From Aquarana catesbeiana (lineage: Eukaryota; Chordata; Amphibia; Anura; Ranidae): a DNA stretch of 64,000 nt. Below the pieces are notes generated by a model. It was not told where the DNA came from. It did no database searches and saw nothing but the letters and a program-made list of their open reading frames with translations. Positions 23,093 to 34,858 of this stretch are shown here, piece by piece. The translations under genes were made by a program, and so were the position numbers. The DNA lies in assembly GCF_042186555.1 (NCBI RefSeq), contig NC_133324.1, forward strand, positions 201,220,640-201,284,639, read 5' to 3'. Every line of letters starts with the position of its first letter. Positions within the stretch are counted from its first letter, which is position 1.

Positions 23093-24134
23093 ATGTCAGA
23101 GCAAATGAGAATCATGAGGTCAAAGGAACTGCCTGAAGAGCTCAGAGACAGAATTGTGGCAAGGCACAGATCTGGTCAAGGTTACAAAAAAATTTCTGCT
23201 GCACTTAAGGTTCCTAAGAGCACAGTGGCCTCCATAATCCTTAAATGGAAGACGTTTGGGACGACCAGAACCCTTCCTAGAGCTGGCCGTCCAGCCAAAC
23301 TGAGCTATCGGGGGAGAAGAGCCTTGGTGAGAGAGGTAAAGAAGAACCCAAAGATCACTGTGGCTGAGCTCCAGAGATGCAGTCGGGAGATGGGAGAAAG
23401 TTGTAGAAAGTCAACCATCACTGCAGCCCTCCACCAGTCGGGGTTTTATGGCAGAGTGGCCCGACGGAAGCCTCTCCTCAGTGCAAGACACATGAAAGCC
23501 CGCATGGAGTTTGCTAAAAAAACACCTGAAGGACTCCAAGATGGTGAGAAATAAGATTCTCTGGTCTGATGATACCAGGATAGAACTTTTTGGCCTTAAT
23601 TCTAAGCGGCATGTGTGGAGAAAACCAGGCACTACTCATCACCTGTCCAATACAGTCCCAACAGTGAAGCATGGTGGTGGCAGCATTATGCTGTGGGGGT
23701 GTTTGTCAGCTGCAGGGACAGGACGACTGGTTGCAATCGAGGGAAAGATGAATGCGGCCAAGTACAGCGATATCCTGGATGAAAACCTTCTCCAGAGTAC
23801 TCAGGACCTCAGACTGGGCCGAAGGTTTAGCTTCCAACAAGACAATGACCCTAAGCACACAGCTAAAATAACGAAGGAGTGGCTTCACAACAACTCCATG
23901 ACTGTTCTTGAATGGCCCAGCCAGAGCCCTGACTTAAACCCAATTGAACATCTCTGGAGAGGCCTAAAAATGGCTGTCCACCAACGTTCACCATCCAACC
24001 TGACAGAACTGGAGAGGATCTGCAAGGAGGAATGGCAGAGGATCCCCAAATCCAGGTGTGAAAAACTTGTTGCATCTTTCCCAAAAAGACTCATTGCTGT
24101 ATTAGATCAAAAGGGTGCTTCTACTAAATACTGA
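23093..24134 (+). pseudogene. Tc1-like transposase, one frameshift
   Basis: Frame 1 (23093 to about 23520) encodes the paired-like HTH DNA-binding half: ELPEELRDRIVARHRSGQGY, a second helix set with GRPAKLSYRGRR (GRPR-like hook) and HMKARMEFAKK. Frame 2 (from about 23523 to the TGA at 24132) encodes the DDE catalytic half: ILWSDDTRIELFG (first Asp), RFSFQQDNDPKHTAK (second Asp), QSPDLNPIEHLW (Glu), with 34 residues between the second Asp and the Glu, the DD34E spacing of Tc1. The break is a seven-A run at 23516-23522 where six would keep the frame. All catalytic residues remain, so the loss looks recent. It would have cut and rejoined DNA at TA sites. Confidence 0.93.
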
Positions 24135-24352
24135 GCAAAGGGTCTGAATACTTAGGACCATGTGATATTTCACTTTTTCTTTTTTAATAAATCTGCGAAA
24201 ATGTCAACAATTCTGTGTTTTTCTGTCAATATGGGGTGCTGTGTGTACATTAATGAGGAAAAAAATGAACTTAAATGATTTTAGAAAATGGCTGCAATAT
24301 AACAAAAAGTGAAAAATTTAAGGGGGTCTGAATACTTTCCGTCCCCACTGTA

Positions 24353-24851
24353 TTTTTGGTAAAGAAAAAAAAAGCTTACCAACTGTTGGGGGGGGGGGGG
24401 GAGATACACTGGAGGAAAAGAGAGAACCGTGTTTTACCTTAGCTGAAACACAAGATCTCTTTTGCTCCCTGACAGATCAGCGGTTTTCCGCTTCTCCGTC
24501 TCTCCACTGAACAATCGGCGCGTCGTGGCGGCCATCGTGGCCGCTGGACCCGCTGATTGGCCACAGCGGGAGCGGCGCGCACGCGTCCCCCTACACCACG
24601 TGCACAAAATCACGCTCAGGTGATTTGGTACGAGCAGACAGGCAGGGGGGAGGAGGACAGAGGAGACGGACACAGGAGAGCAGGGTTGCGGCTGATGGGG
24701 GCACGTACTCTGACCACGGTGTCAAGGCTCAACAGCCATGATATATCATGGTCAGCGTACAGGGGGAGGGTATAGCCGGGCAGGATCAGCCAGGTATTTT
24801 AGGGTATACAGGGGGCTAAATGACACAGTGCAGTGTGCTGTATAACATGCT
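24353..24851. mobile_element. Left part of an older repeat, split by element E
   Basis: 24640-24851 (GGCAGGATCAGCCAGGTATT, TATAACATGCTTTAA) continues at 25802 (GGGAACAGGATCTG). The same sequence without an insert is at about 44180-44345 (GGCAGGATCAACCAAATATT, TTAACATGCTTTAAAGGAA, TAGGATCC). 24353-24640 is GC-rich with a G-run at 24389-24401 and no feature. Confidence 0.6.
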
Positions 24852-25801
24852 TTAACCGCTTGCCGACCAGCGCACGCCGATGTATGTCGGCAGAATGACG
24901 CTGGTAGGCAAAAGGGCGTACAGGTACAAGTATTGGTGTCGCGGGTGCGCGGTCTCTGTGACCGCGGGTGTCGCAGACTCTGTCTGCCGAGTGCCCGCTA
25001 TCGCGTCACAGAGAGGAAGAACGGGGAGATGCTTTTGTAAACAAATTCTTCCTAGTGACAGGACAGTGATCACAGCTCTCTGTCATTGAGAGCAGTGATC
25101 ACTGTCCCGTGTGTTTAAAGCCCAGCCCCTTAACAGTTAGAATCCCTCCCTAAGACACACTTTACCCCTTCACTGCCCACTAGTGGCTAACCCCTTCACT
25201 GCCAGTGTCATTTACACAGTAATCAATGCATTTTTAGAGCATCGATCGCTGTATAAATGACAGTGGTCCCAAAATGGTGTAAAAAATGTACGATGTGTCT
25301 GCCATATTGTTGCAGTCCCAATAAAAATCGCAAATCGCCTGCATTACTAATAAAAATGAAAAATGCCATAAAACTATCCCCTATTTTGTAGACGCTATAA
25401 ATTTTACGCAAGCCAATCAATATATGCTTATTGCGATATTTTTGGTAAAAAAAAAAATAAAATGTAAAAGAATACATATCGGCCTAAACTGAGGAAAAAA
25501 AATGTTTATTTTATATATATTTTTGGGGGATATTTATTATAGCAAAAAGTAAAAAATATTGCGTGTTTTTTTTTTTTTTTTTCAAAATTGTCGCTCTTTT
25601 ATTGTTTATGGCGCAAAAAATAAAAAACGCAGAGGCGATCAAATGCCACCAAAAGAAAGCTTTATTCATGGGGAAAAAAACATGTAAATTTTGTTTGGGT
25701 ACGTCGCACGACCGCCAGTCGGTCGTCAGTTAAAGTGCCGAATCGCAAAAAGTGCTCTGGTCAGGAAGGGGGTAAAATCCTCCTGGGGCTGGAGTGGTTA
25801 A
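24852..25801 (+). mobile_element. TTAA-flanked element, 'CCGCTTGCC' subfamily, copy E
   Basis: TTAA at 24852-24855 and 25798-25801; left end TTAACCGCTTGCCGACCAG, right end GCTGGAGTGGTTAA. Interior matches 53940-54890 and 5320-6228 (GCATTTTTAGAGCATCGATC, ATCCCCTATTTTGTAGACGC). No open frame. Confidence 0.82.
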
Positions 25802-25922
25802 GGGAACAGGATCTGTTATTTTTTTTTTTTGAGTTAAAACCCTCAGCTTAAAGCGTTTGTTAGGGTAAACGTTTAGGGTTTTACTAATTTTAAAGAAATT
25901 CTAAAGTCACAGCATGTACTTT

Positions 25923-26795
25923 TTAACCACTTCAATACAGGGCACTTATACACCTTCCTGCCCAGACCAATTTTCAGTTTTCAGCGCTGTCGCAGTTTGA
26001 ATGACAATTGCGCGGTCATACAACACTGTACCCAAACTAAATTTTTATCATTTTGTTCCCACAAATAGAGCTTTCTTTTGGTGGTATTTGTTCACCTCCT
26101 GTGGTTTTTATTTTTTGCTAAACAAATAAAAAAAGACAGGAAATTTTGAAAAAAATAAGTTTTGCTTTTGTTTCTGTTAGAAAAATGTTGTAAATAAGTA
26201 CGTTTTCTCTTTCACTGATGGGCACTGATAAGGCGGCACCGATGGGGTGGCACCATGAGTGGGCACTGGTAGGCGCCACTGATGAGTGGCACTAATGGGC
26301 ATTGATGGGCGGCACTGATCGGCACTCATGGGTGGCACAGGTGGGCACTGATGAGCACTGAAAGGCTGCAAAGATGGGTTTTTATGGGTGGCACTGATAG
26401 GTGGCACTGATAGGCAGCACTGATACGTGGCACTGATAGGGGGCATTGATACGCGGCACTGATATGTGGCACTGCCAGTAGTAGGCATTGCGTCTGTTAG
26501 ACGTGAGTGAGGAAAAGCCGATCACCTGCTCTTCCTATTTACATCGTGATCAGCCGTGATTGGACACAGCTGACCACGTGGTAAAGAGTCTCCGTCAGAG
26601 ACTCTTTACCTAGATCGGAGTTGCGGTGTGTCAGACTGACATACCGCAACAATGATCGCCGCGATGCACGCCCCTGTGGGCGCGCAGCGGCTTAATATCC
26701 TGAGGACGTCATATGACGCACAGGGTAGGGTCATATGGGTATTGAAACCACTTTGCCGCCGTCATTCTGCTATATGGCGGGCAGCAAGTGGTTCA
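25923..26795 (+). mobile_element. TTAA element with internal minisatellite, copy H
   Basis: Left end TTAACCACTTCAATACAGGG at 25923; right end GCAAGTGGTTCA with the TTAA mutated. Shared with 54887-55740: CCCAGACCAATTTTCAG, TTTCAGCGCTGTCGCA, GACAATTGCGCGGTCAT. Non-coding. 25802-25922 is the right part of the older repeat described at 24353. Confidence 0.7.
26214..26480 (+). repeat. Irregular minisatellite, GGCACTGATNGG-type units
   Basis: About two dozen imperfect 10-14 bp units (GGGCACTGATAAG, GGTGGCACTGATAGG, and similar) inside element H. The related element at 54887-55740 carries a more regular array of the same motif. Confidence 0.85.
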
Positions 26796-28899
26796 TTTTA
26801 TAACATCAGCATTGTAAGAACACTAAATATGTGGTGATCTTCACAAAGTAAGTTTACAAACTTCAAGATCATTCAGATTAATAGTAGTAGGCCACAAATA
26901 ATTGAAATACAACATGGAAATGAATATAGGATTGTTGACGATGGATACATTTTAATGCCTTGACTTTTTAAAATAATTTGTTGTAGGCTTGCAGTATAGA
27001 TCAAAGTTTGTGCAAACTAGTGAAAAGTGTTTTTTTTTTTTTTTTTTTTTATTACACCTTTTTATATAGTACATTTCCTAACCTATTTTGACAAGGTTTG
27101 GACATCATGGCGTATGGTTATTGAACAGAGTTAAGCAGCGATAATGATTATCATGGCTTATTTCCTCTGTGGAGCAATTTATGAAACTGTGATGGGAAGC
27201 AAAGAGGACATTCCCTGCATAGAAAAAAATCTCTCTACTGATTTAGAGATGGAGATGTATTCACATATGTTTCATTTAAAGTCCCACAGAGTTTTCCCCT
27301 CTCCGCTCCCCCTTTTTCACATGACATTCCCTGCTTGTCATCACAGCAGAGTGAGAAGTGGTCGGGCAAGTACATACCAACGACCAATTTAATAAAGTGC
27401 AATAAAAGCACTTGACTGGTCGTTGGTGTAAAATATGTGGGGGGGAGAGCTTTGATATGAAAAGAAAGTAGAAAAATGATCTCCAGACCCCAGCAAAATA
27501 CAAAACATTTTTTATATGTACAGTGTATCTTTGTGTATCTATTTATCGCCCTCAAATAGAGTCGGGATCTTCAGGCAAGATCTGACTTCAGAAAGATCTT
27601 CCTGGATAAATATATTTTCATAACCATGAATGTTTTGATTAAATAACAGTGCATATTTATTCCTATTGATGGAGAGTAGGCCTTCCCTAATATCAGTATG
27701 TCCATCCTACACAACCAGATTGATCAGTTAGTAAGAGGATGATTGGAGTCAGATTGTCAAGAGTGTGTCAAATGTGTGTGATTGTTCTATTATGAACTCT
27801 TGTAACCAAAAAAAACTGCTAAGAGGTGTCATCACATGCCTATAGCTTTCCATACACAGAATGCCAAGCTGTTCTGATTGGAAAAAGCTTTGACACTTCC
27901 TGGTAGTGCTGAAACTTGCCCATCCTTACATAATCCAATTGCCCTGCAGCCCCTCATAGTGATGGGCCAATAGGAAGGTAGAGGTGCTGCAGGTAGTCAG
28001 ATTTGCCCTATCTGAGCGACCCAGCATTTGGGCAGAGCAGGATCACTGGAAGCAGTCACTTTAAAAGCAATAGATATGTCCAACAATGAGCTTCCATACA
28101 AGTTCATGCTAAAAAATAAAGATAATGGCTCCAAGAAATTTGGACCAGTGTTTAAAAATAGAGAATGTACACAGAAAAGATAATTGTTCAACAAAAATGC
28201 ACAATCTTATCTTTTTGCTAAAAAAAAAATGTCCTGAGATAGTTTAGTTATTTTATGATTTAGTTCTATGGTTTGCCTAACTCATGGAACCGATCAATAA
28301 GTTATAGGAAATGTGAGCGGTTGTTGGTGGGCCTCTGCACTTTGAACTGTGTATGTGCTCTTGGATCCGCTTTATTGAATAAGCCATATAGTGCTACTTC
28401 TATTATTTATTTGAGTTACTTGTGAGTTGTCCCGTATTATTTGGAAAAAAGTTAAGTATATGCAGTTGTAGCTGATTTGTGAGTGCATGGTTTGTCAGTG
28501 TTTTAACAACCTTCTGTAACCACAGTTTCCTTCCTTAAGCACACTTTTCATCACTGCCACACGCTCTTGCAATATCAACAAACTTGGTCTCAAAAGTTCT
28601 GCATTGTCTAATAATCAGACATGGCTTTTAAATACTGTTCCAATGGAAAATGCTTTAATTCTGTTCCTGGGGCACAAAAATGTAACGCACTTTTATTAAA
28701 ATGTTTAATGTCTGTTGCTGCTAATAAGCTTTTTTTTTTTTTTCTTACCATAGTCTAGTCTTTCCAATACAGCAAATGTGATGATGAAAGATACCGAGTA
28801 ATCTCTTACCGGTTTACCAACTGGTTTATAGCAAGTGTTTAAGCTGGTTACTTATTCCTATTGTTATACTGTTATTTTTCTAGGCCTTGAATTTTCACA
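26796..28899. other. No gene seen
   Basis: Apart from a T-run at 27029-27050 I find no repeat terminus, RNA gene or conserved frame. Frames up to 106 codons (27235-27555, minus) have no family resemblance. Confidence 0.4.
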
Positions 28900-29340
28900 G
28901 CTGTTGAATGTCAAAAAAATGTGTTAAAAGGGCTATTTTTGGCCATACTTCTCCTATGGATCACAGGAGTGCAGTTCGTTCTGCACTTCTGTGACCCATT
29001 TTCAGCTGACAGCATGCTAAAGCCCGCGGTCAGCTGACTTCACTCAGCCAGTCCAGGCTCAGGAAAGATCCCAACATATGGTTGGGCATGCACCCAAATG
29101 CCTGGACCCGCACCTGGCTTCTCAGAGATCCGCTGAGAGCATGAGCCAGCCCTTTCCACAGTATGGTGCTCCAGTGAGCACTGGAGGGGAGAGCTGGAGA
29201 CAGTCACGGCTCTCTGCTCACAGTTGAGTGGAGAACTGCGTGGTCAGCAGTTTTCGAACGCTCAGCTCTCACTGCAGAGCCGGTGGGGGACAGATGCAAC
29301 ATCGGATTAATGCCGCATCCATTTAGGTGAGTATAATTGT
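28900..29340 (+). mobile_element. Low-copy non-coding repeat
   Basis: CTATGGATCACAGGAGTGCA, then a hairpin CAGGAGTGCAG/CTGCACTTCTG, CAGCTGACAGCATG and GGATTAATGCCGCATCCA match the segment at 39900-40150 (CACAGGAGTGTAATTC, GACCGATGCTGCATCCA) in the same order. Borders uncertain. Confidence 0.55.
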
Positions 29341-30644
29341 TTTTTTTGTTTTTTTTTTTTTTTTTTAATAAAATCCTGTGCTTCTCATTTAAATAAAATA
29401 ATAAAAATATAATTTTATGTAGCCACATAGGTCCAAAATAAAACCCTTCATTAAACTGAAGCCTGCACATTTTTTTTTTTTAATGTGTTTGTTGAGAAAG
29501 TCTGGAGATCCTCTGGCCTAAACTAAGGGCCAGTTTACTGCCCCTTTGGCCTCAGCATGACTGGGAGAAAATAATCCCTCCGGCTTGATGGTCAGGGTTA
29601 AAAAAAAAAATAAAAATACACAGAGCCTGTGATCAGTAGGAGGCAGAATAGTGCCCCATCATTGGTATTACTAGGAGGAATCTTACCTCAATGAGCATGC
29701 TCTCAGCACAGGAACTTTAGCCACCATGAACGCATATACACAGCACCTCCCTCCCGGACGCTGCACATTTGCATTATGTGGTTGGCGACAGGCTAAAGGC
29801 CCTGCAAGTACAGAAAGATACTCCCCGATCTGACAGAAATGAAATCTTCTAATTTCTTGTGAAATGCCTTTTTAATAAATTACTGGAATTGGTGTTAGCC
29901 CTGCCTGTCTGTCAGTAAACTACAGAATCCTGCCCACTATCCTAATCTCAAGAGCAAAGAAATAAATCATTCTGTAGTGCAAGATATGAACTGTGATGAC
30001 TTCTTGCGATAACGGGAAGTATGCATAGAACAGAATTTTTTTACATAATCTGTATAATTTTTTATTTTCCACCGAACAAATAAAACACACTTTCATAGTT
30101 GTATTTAATAGACCAAAAGGGAGAAAATATGAGCAGTTCATTGTTGGGGTTTATTTACAATTTAAAGATCCTAAAATTTACTAAAGGATTTTTAAAAGCT
30201 ACCCCTTGTCGCATTTGTGTACATTATGCTAGGTGAATTCTCCATCAGAATATATCCAGTGCTTACGTTATGTGTAGCGCTTCCTGCCCACGTCATAGAT
30301 GTCAGCTTAGAATGAGTGCATGTAACCAGATGTTAAGTCGTTTTTACAGGAAACTTTATCTTGATTAGATTATTTCTTTACTAGTTTTGTGTGGAGGTAG
30401 TAAAATACATAGATGTGAACTTACAGAAGCACACCTGGCCACAGTTTTCTTTTTGTGTGTTCACTTACATAGGTAACTGTTGTTATATTGGAAACAATTG
30501 ATTTGTAACAGACAGCTGCTATAATAAAATGAATAAAATGCATGCTGCGCCAAAATCAATTAATTTATGCCTGAAGCTCACAAATTTTATTTTATTCAGT
30601 GCGCAAGATTTATTTGGGATATTATTGTTCTAAAATATTGCCGT
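29341..30644. other. No gene seen
   Basis: T- and A-runs near 29340-29365 and 29471-29480. The rest shows no recognisable feature. Confidence 0.4.
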
Positions 30645-30925
30645 AGATTAAGGCTAGGTTTACACTATTGGGGGTGCAGAAAGATGTGTAAATCACAGGC
30701 CTTCCCGCATTAAAAATGCACTGCTTTTAAGCAGATGTGTGGGTGTGCCACAGATGTGCGGGGGAATGGTTTCTCAGATGCGGAAATGCATGAAGCCAAA
30801 GCACCATGTGATTTCTCTGTGGTCATTTTGAAATGTGCAGGGATTTTTTTCTGTGTTCTGCAGCCCATTCAAATGAATAGGCTGCTGGCTCACAGGGAAA
30901 TGCAGAGATGTGAACCTAGCTTAAA
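30645..30925. mobile_element. MITE with AAGGCTAGGTTTACACT termini
   Basis: Left AAGGCTAGGTTTACAC and right ATGTGAACCTAGCTTAA are near complements, resembling the GCCTAGGTTCAGACT element at 6347-6729. Non-coding. Confidence 0.55.
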
Positions 30926-31019
30926 GCTGAACTCTGGAAAGACATTAAATGCTGTATACAGGCAGATATTTTCATGTTATGACTTACAGTAATCTAAACA
31001 CTAATAAATATATCCCAAC

Positions 31020-31100
31020 AAGGTGTCAGGGCCTGGGTTTGAACCCAGGTCCTCTGCTGTGTCTAGCAGTAACTCTTCTCACTGAGCTATCTGAGATGCT
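31020..31100 (-). mobile_element. tRNA-derived SINE head with pol III A and B boxes
   Basis: On the minus strand an A-box-like TAGCTCAGTGAGA (31089-31077) is followed about 30 nt later by a B-box GGGTTCAAACCC (31046-31035). The 5' and 3' ends do not form an acceptor stem, so this is not a working tRNA gene but a tRNA-like promoter of a SINE. 31101-31430 beside it is pyrimidine-biased sequence (CCTTGTGCCTTGACTTCTGC and similar) that I cannot assign. Confidence 0.6.
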
Positions 31101-31429
31101 GGACAGCTGTGTGCTTGATCTATTGGACACTCCTGCCTTGTGCCTTGACTTCTGCTGAACCTTGAACTATTTGCTCCTCCCATGAACTTCCTGATTTAAC
31201 CAATGTCTCTGCACCTCCTGTTTGCCAGATTATTGTGCTCTTTCCAGCCAGTATCTCGCTCCTGTCTTTCCTGCTGCCGTCCATATTTTGCTAGCACTTG
31301 TTGTCGACCCTTGGCTTGTTCCTCGACTACGCTTCTGCCTGATTTCAACCTGCAACTACTCATTACTGACCTTTTGGCTTGTTTACTGACTATGCTTCTG
31401 TTTGATCCTTGCCTGCTTATCTGCTGCAG

Positions 31430-31898
31430 CAGCGCTATGCCAGTGGTATAACCGCGCTGCCCATTCATTTCAATGGGCAGGAGTGGTTTAGGAGCGTGTA
31501 TTCACCGCTCCTTCATCGCTCTAAAGATGCTGCTTGCAGGAGTTTTTTTTTTTTAATGCCCTGCAAGCGCACCGCTCCAGTGTGAAAGCACTTGGGCTTT
31601 CACACTGGAGAGACAGGAGCGGCACTTTACAGGTGCTATTTTTAGCGCTGTAGAGCCTGTAAAGCGCCTCAGTGTGAAAGGGGTCTTACACACAAAGTCT
31701 ATTCCATTGACAAATTGTTACAATGTTTATACTTGAGTTCAACTGATAAAGAATGTTTTGATTCCTGGCAGACTGCCCGGTTTCTTTTGACGTCTGTGGT
31801 TTCAGAAGAGCAGAGAGAATTCTTTGCATAGAAAGAGTCGGGAAACACTTTAGTCAAGATCGCGATAACGATTCTTGACGATTAATCGTGCAGCTCTA
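31430..31898. mobile_element. Truncated 'CCTTTCACAC' element plus right half of TAGAGCTGCACGATT element
   Basis: 31430-31688 matches the right part of 7397-7779, and 31689-31898 matches 7780-8001, ending AATCGTGCAGCTCTA. The same nested arrangement occurs at both places, so this is a truncated copy of the already nested compound, not two separate events. Confidence 0.7.
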
Positions 31899-34504
31899 CA
31901 AGGGGCCCAGTTTTTTTCTGGATCAATGTCATGAGTTGCCATGGTGTGTGCGGATTAGCTGCCAGCACCACATAAATCAATGACAGTCTAGGGCCAGGGC
32001 TCATGGTGTCCTTCATTGCTGTAGTGATAGCAACTGGCTCATCCATACCATGCAACGCATGACTCTGGTCCACGTCAGGATGCAGAAGATGAAGGGAGTC
32101 TGCTTCCTCCAGACCTCCTCCATCTCCCACCTTCTGCCACACTGCTTGGGCCAAAAGGTAGAGCTTTTATGTATGGGGGGTACTGTGTAACTGGGGGGCG
32201 GGGGGAGCTCTCTTCTATAGAGGGTATTCAGATGTGATGGGGAGCTTCTAATAGAAGTTATTTTCATCAAGACGGTTGTGTGCATTGTCCCAGGCTCAGA
32301 TTTCCCATGGAGAAAAGTACCATTTACATTTTCTACATTTAAGACTGGGCTTCCTCGAGGTTTTAAAGGGTTCTGCAAATGAAAAGAAGTTGAAAGGCTG
32401 CTTTACATCCTTCCCATTTATCTCTCCAGATTGCTGTCCACCCAGAGTCTGTTAATGGGGCTATGGAGGGGAAAGGCTATGGCAGTGAGGGAGGTCAGAT
32501 TGAAGGAATGAATGATGGGATGCCTACAGGTTTCTTCAGAGGTCCCTTGGCAAAATACCTAAAAATTTCCCAAATATGTAATGCACGCCAGCGGGTGGAT
32601 TAAGCCTGCCTTCCAGTTACACAAAGCCACAGGTTTTTATTGTGCACCATTACAACCTGCTAGCGGCCAGCATCCTAACAACCACTGATGCCATTGGTTG
32701 ATGACGACATCCGGTGCTTGTACAGCATCCTTGTTTGCCCCTCCCCTACGCCTCTTCATCAGCACTGGAGTTGCATTAGCCGAGTGAGGGAGAAGAGAAA
32801 CATTGGCATACTAGTCAGTACCAGTGTGCAAAGGTTGTTTGCTTTGGAAGAATAAATCTTCTCTATTGTTGGGTGTTGTACCATTTGTAGATGTTGCTGC
32901 ATGTAAAACTTTTAGTTTGGTTTTTACATTTTAAAATGGGGTGCCTCCAGATTATGCAGATTTTTAAAGGGTGCCTTGACCTGAAAAAAGGTTGAGAATC
33001 ACTACTAGAGGACAGCTAGAACTCAAGTGTATTCTCTTGGAGAGAAGATAAACAAATAAAAGGATACTCACTAACATTTTAGCTTGTAATTATGTAACTA
33101 TTTTAATCCCATGATGTTGGCTACAAGTAAACTTCCTTTTATAAATTCATTAATCTTGCAAAACATTTATTATTGCAAATATGGCTTTTTTCCTTTCACA
33201 CTGGAATCTGACTGTAGGGTACACAGGAGGCATTTTATAAAACATATGTTTTTGTTAATTTTACAAGGTTTCAGTGCATTTCCCAAGTTCCTAAAGACCC
33301 GAGACTGCCACAATGTCACATTACATTATGTAAAGAATGAAGCTGTGTTCCTACAAGAGCTCCGTGATTGTGGGAATTTTCTGTGTGTTGAGCTGCCTTG
33401 GGGCATTTAAACGAAACTCCTCCAAGTATTTCCAGATGCTTCTGTACTGTCCTAAATTTTTAGAATTATCATTGCTGCTGCTTTTTTTCTTTTTCATCTT
33501 TAGCAGAATATATTTTAATAGAGTTTGTAATACCTTTATGACAGAGCTAGACAAATCTTAGGTGTTGGGTTAGCCAGTGAAAGTTCTCCTAATCTCCCAG
33601 CTTTCTTAAAATTGACATGTGGCTAGATTGCAGTGACGGGTCCAGGTTCTATCTTACGTTGTCTGCTCTCCTGCTTTATGTGATTGCCCTATATATCTTT
33701 ATAGTCCACTACATTGTCAAATGCTCATTGCACAGAGACATGTGACAGTGCGGTACTGATTACTAGTTAAGTGTGCCATCTTGAGGTTGTACTGAATAAT
33801 GCATTCAATGCTAAATGCAAGCAAAGACGTCTTTACTGGACATAATTATGTGGCATTTTAGTAAGTTTAATCATTTATGCTTCAGACTAGCCTTTATAGG
33901 CTAACAAAATGACATTAGCAGATTAAAAAAACACAATTTAATCTGGTTATGGTTTTATAAAAAAGCAACATTACCAGCAGAATGGAGCATGCATTGTAAC
34001 TGCAAATCAAATTTGTTTCTCTGTAGTTCAGTTCTTAAAAATAAATCATGGAAAAAGTATTTTTCATTTTCTAAGAACATTTTTCATTTACTAAATTTAC
34101 GATATGAGTTTGTGAGAAAATATTTAAGTTGCCCATGGCCTCTAGTCTACAATCCACACTAGAAACTTGATAAATAGAGTTTACCTGGTGCTTTGGGCAG
34201 AGATGTTACTCTAATAGGTTTAGCAGCTTGGGGGCTGTACAAAACAGATATATTTACATGTTAAGGTCGTATTTCTGCCTGATCTTAGTACTGTTAGTTA
34301 TTTGAAATGTGACTGCTTAGAAAGCAGATATAGACAGTTAGTGGGATCAAACATAACTGTGTACATGCCAGGGGGTGGGGTGGGCGGTAATTGCAATACA
34401 TAACCCGAAAATGGCAGAGGGAAAAACATAGCCACTGTAACAGGGGAAGTGTCTGTTTTGTTTCATAACTTACATGTTGGGACCTGCAACATATAGAAAG
34501 TGAT
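31899..34504. other. No gene seen; hAT-like end fragment at 32930-33005
   Basis: 32930-33005 (GGGTGCCTTGACCTGAAAAA, GGTTGAGAATCACT) resembles the right end of a hAT-type element. A 90-codon minus frame at 31882-32154 and a 99-codon plus frame at 33111-33410 show no family match. No other feature. Confidence 0.4.
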
Positions 34505-34858
34505 GAGCGCCCTCCGTTTTGATCAGCAAGGGGTCTGTACGCTGATTCCCTGCTGAGCAGATTGCAGGTGACAGGTCCATGTCCACTCAGTTTATGCAGA
34601 GATACGGACAGAGCATGCTCTGCTCTATGGGCAGCTGGGAGTAAACGGACTCCACTGTCCATTCACACCTGACTCCCCTTTGATCTGATTCGCCTACATG
34701 GAGGAGAACTGATCCCCTTCTGTTTGTTTTTAGCAGACCGGATCGTCACTTTATATCCATTGGTCCATAGAGGTGAGTTAACCGTCCAATCATGTCCGCC
34801 TGAAAAACTGACAGGCAAACCTGATCGAAACAGACGTATGAAAGGAGCCTAAATATCT
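34505..34858 (-). mobile_element. Reverse copy of the 17545-18272 repeat, partial
   Basis: Reverse-oriented blocks GTCCATGTCCACTCAG, CTCTGCTCTATGGGCAGCTG and GTCCGCCTGAAAAACTGAC, ending in GTATGAAAGGAGCCTAA, match the left part of 17545-18272. Confidence 0.6.

Larger units (their letters stand above)
21583..24350 (+). mobile_element. Tc1-like transposon, near complete, with nested insertion
   Basis: Terminal repeats CAGTGGGGACGGAAAGTATT (from 21583) and its reverse complement ending at 24350 are flanked by TA at 21581-21582 and 24351-24352, the Tc1/mariner target. Subtracting the 1,136-bp TTAA insert (21815-22950) leaves about 1.63 kb, normal for Tc1. A TATATAAG box lies at about 23066, just before the transposase. 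The transposase is broken by a one-base insertion. Confidence 0.95.

Noticed and set aside
31020..31100. Possible functional tRNA gene
   Set aside because: A and B boxes are present but no acceptor stem forms, so a tRNA-derived SINE is the better call.
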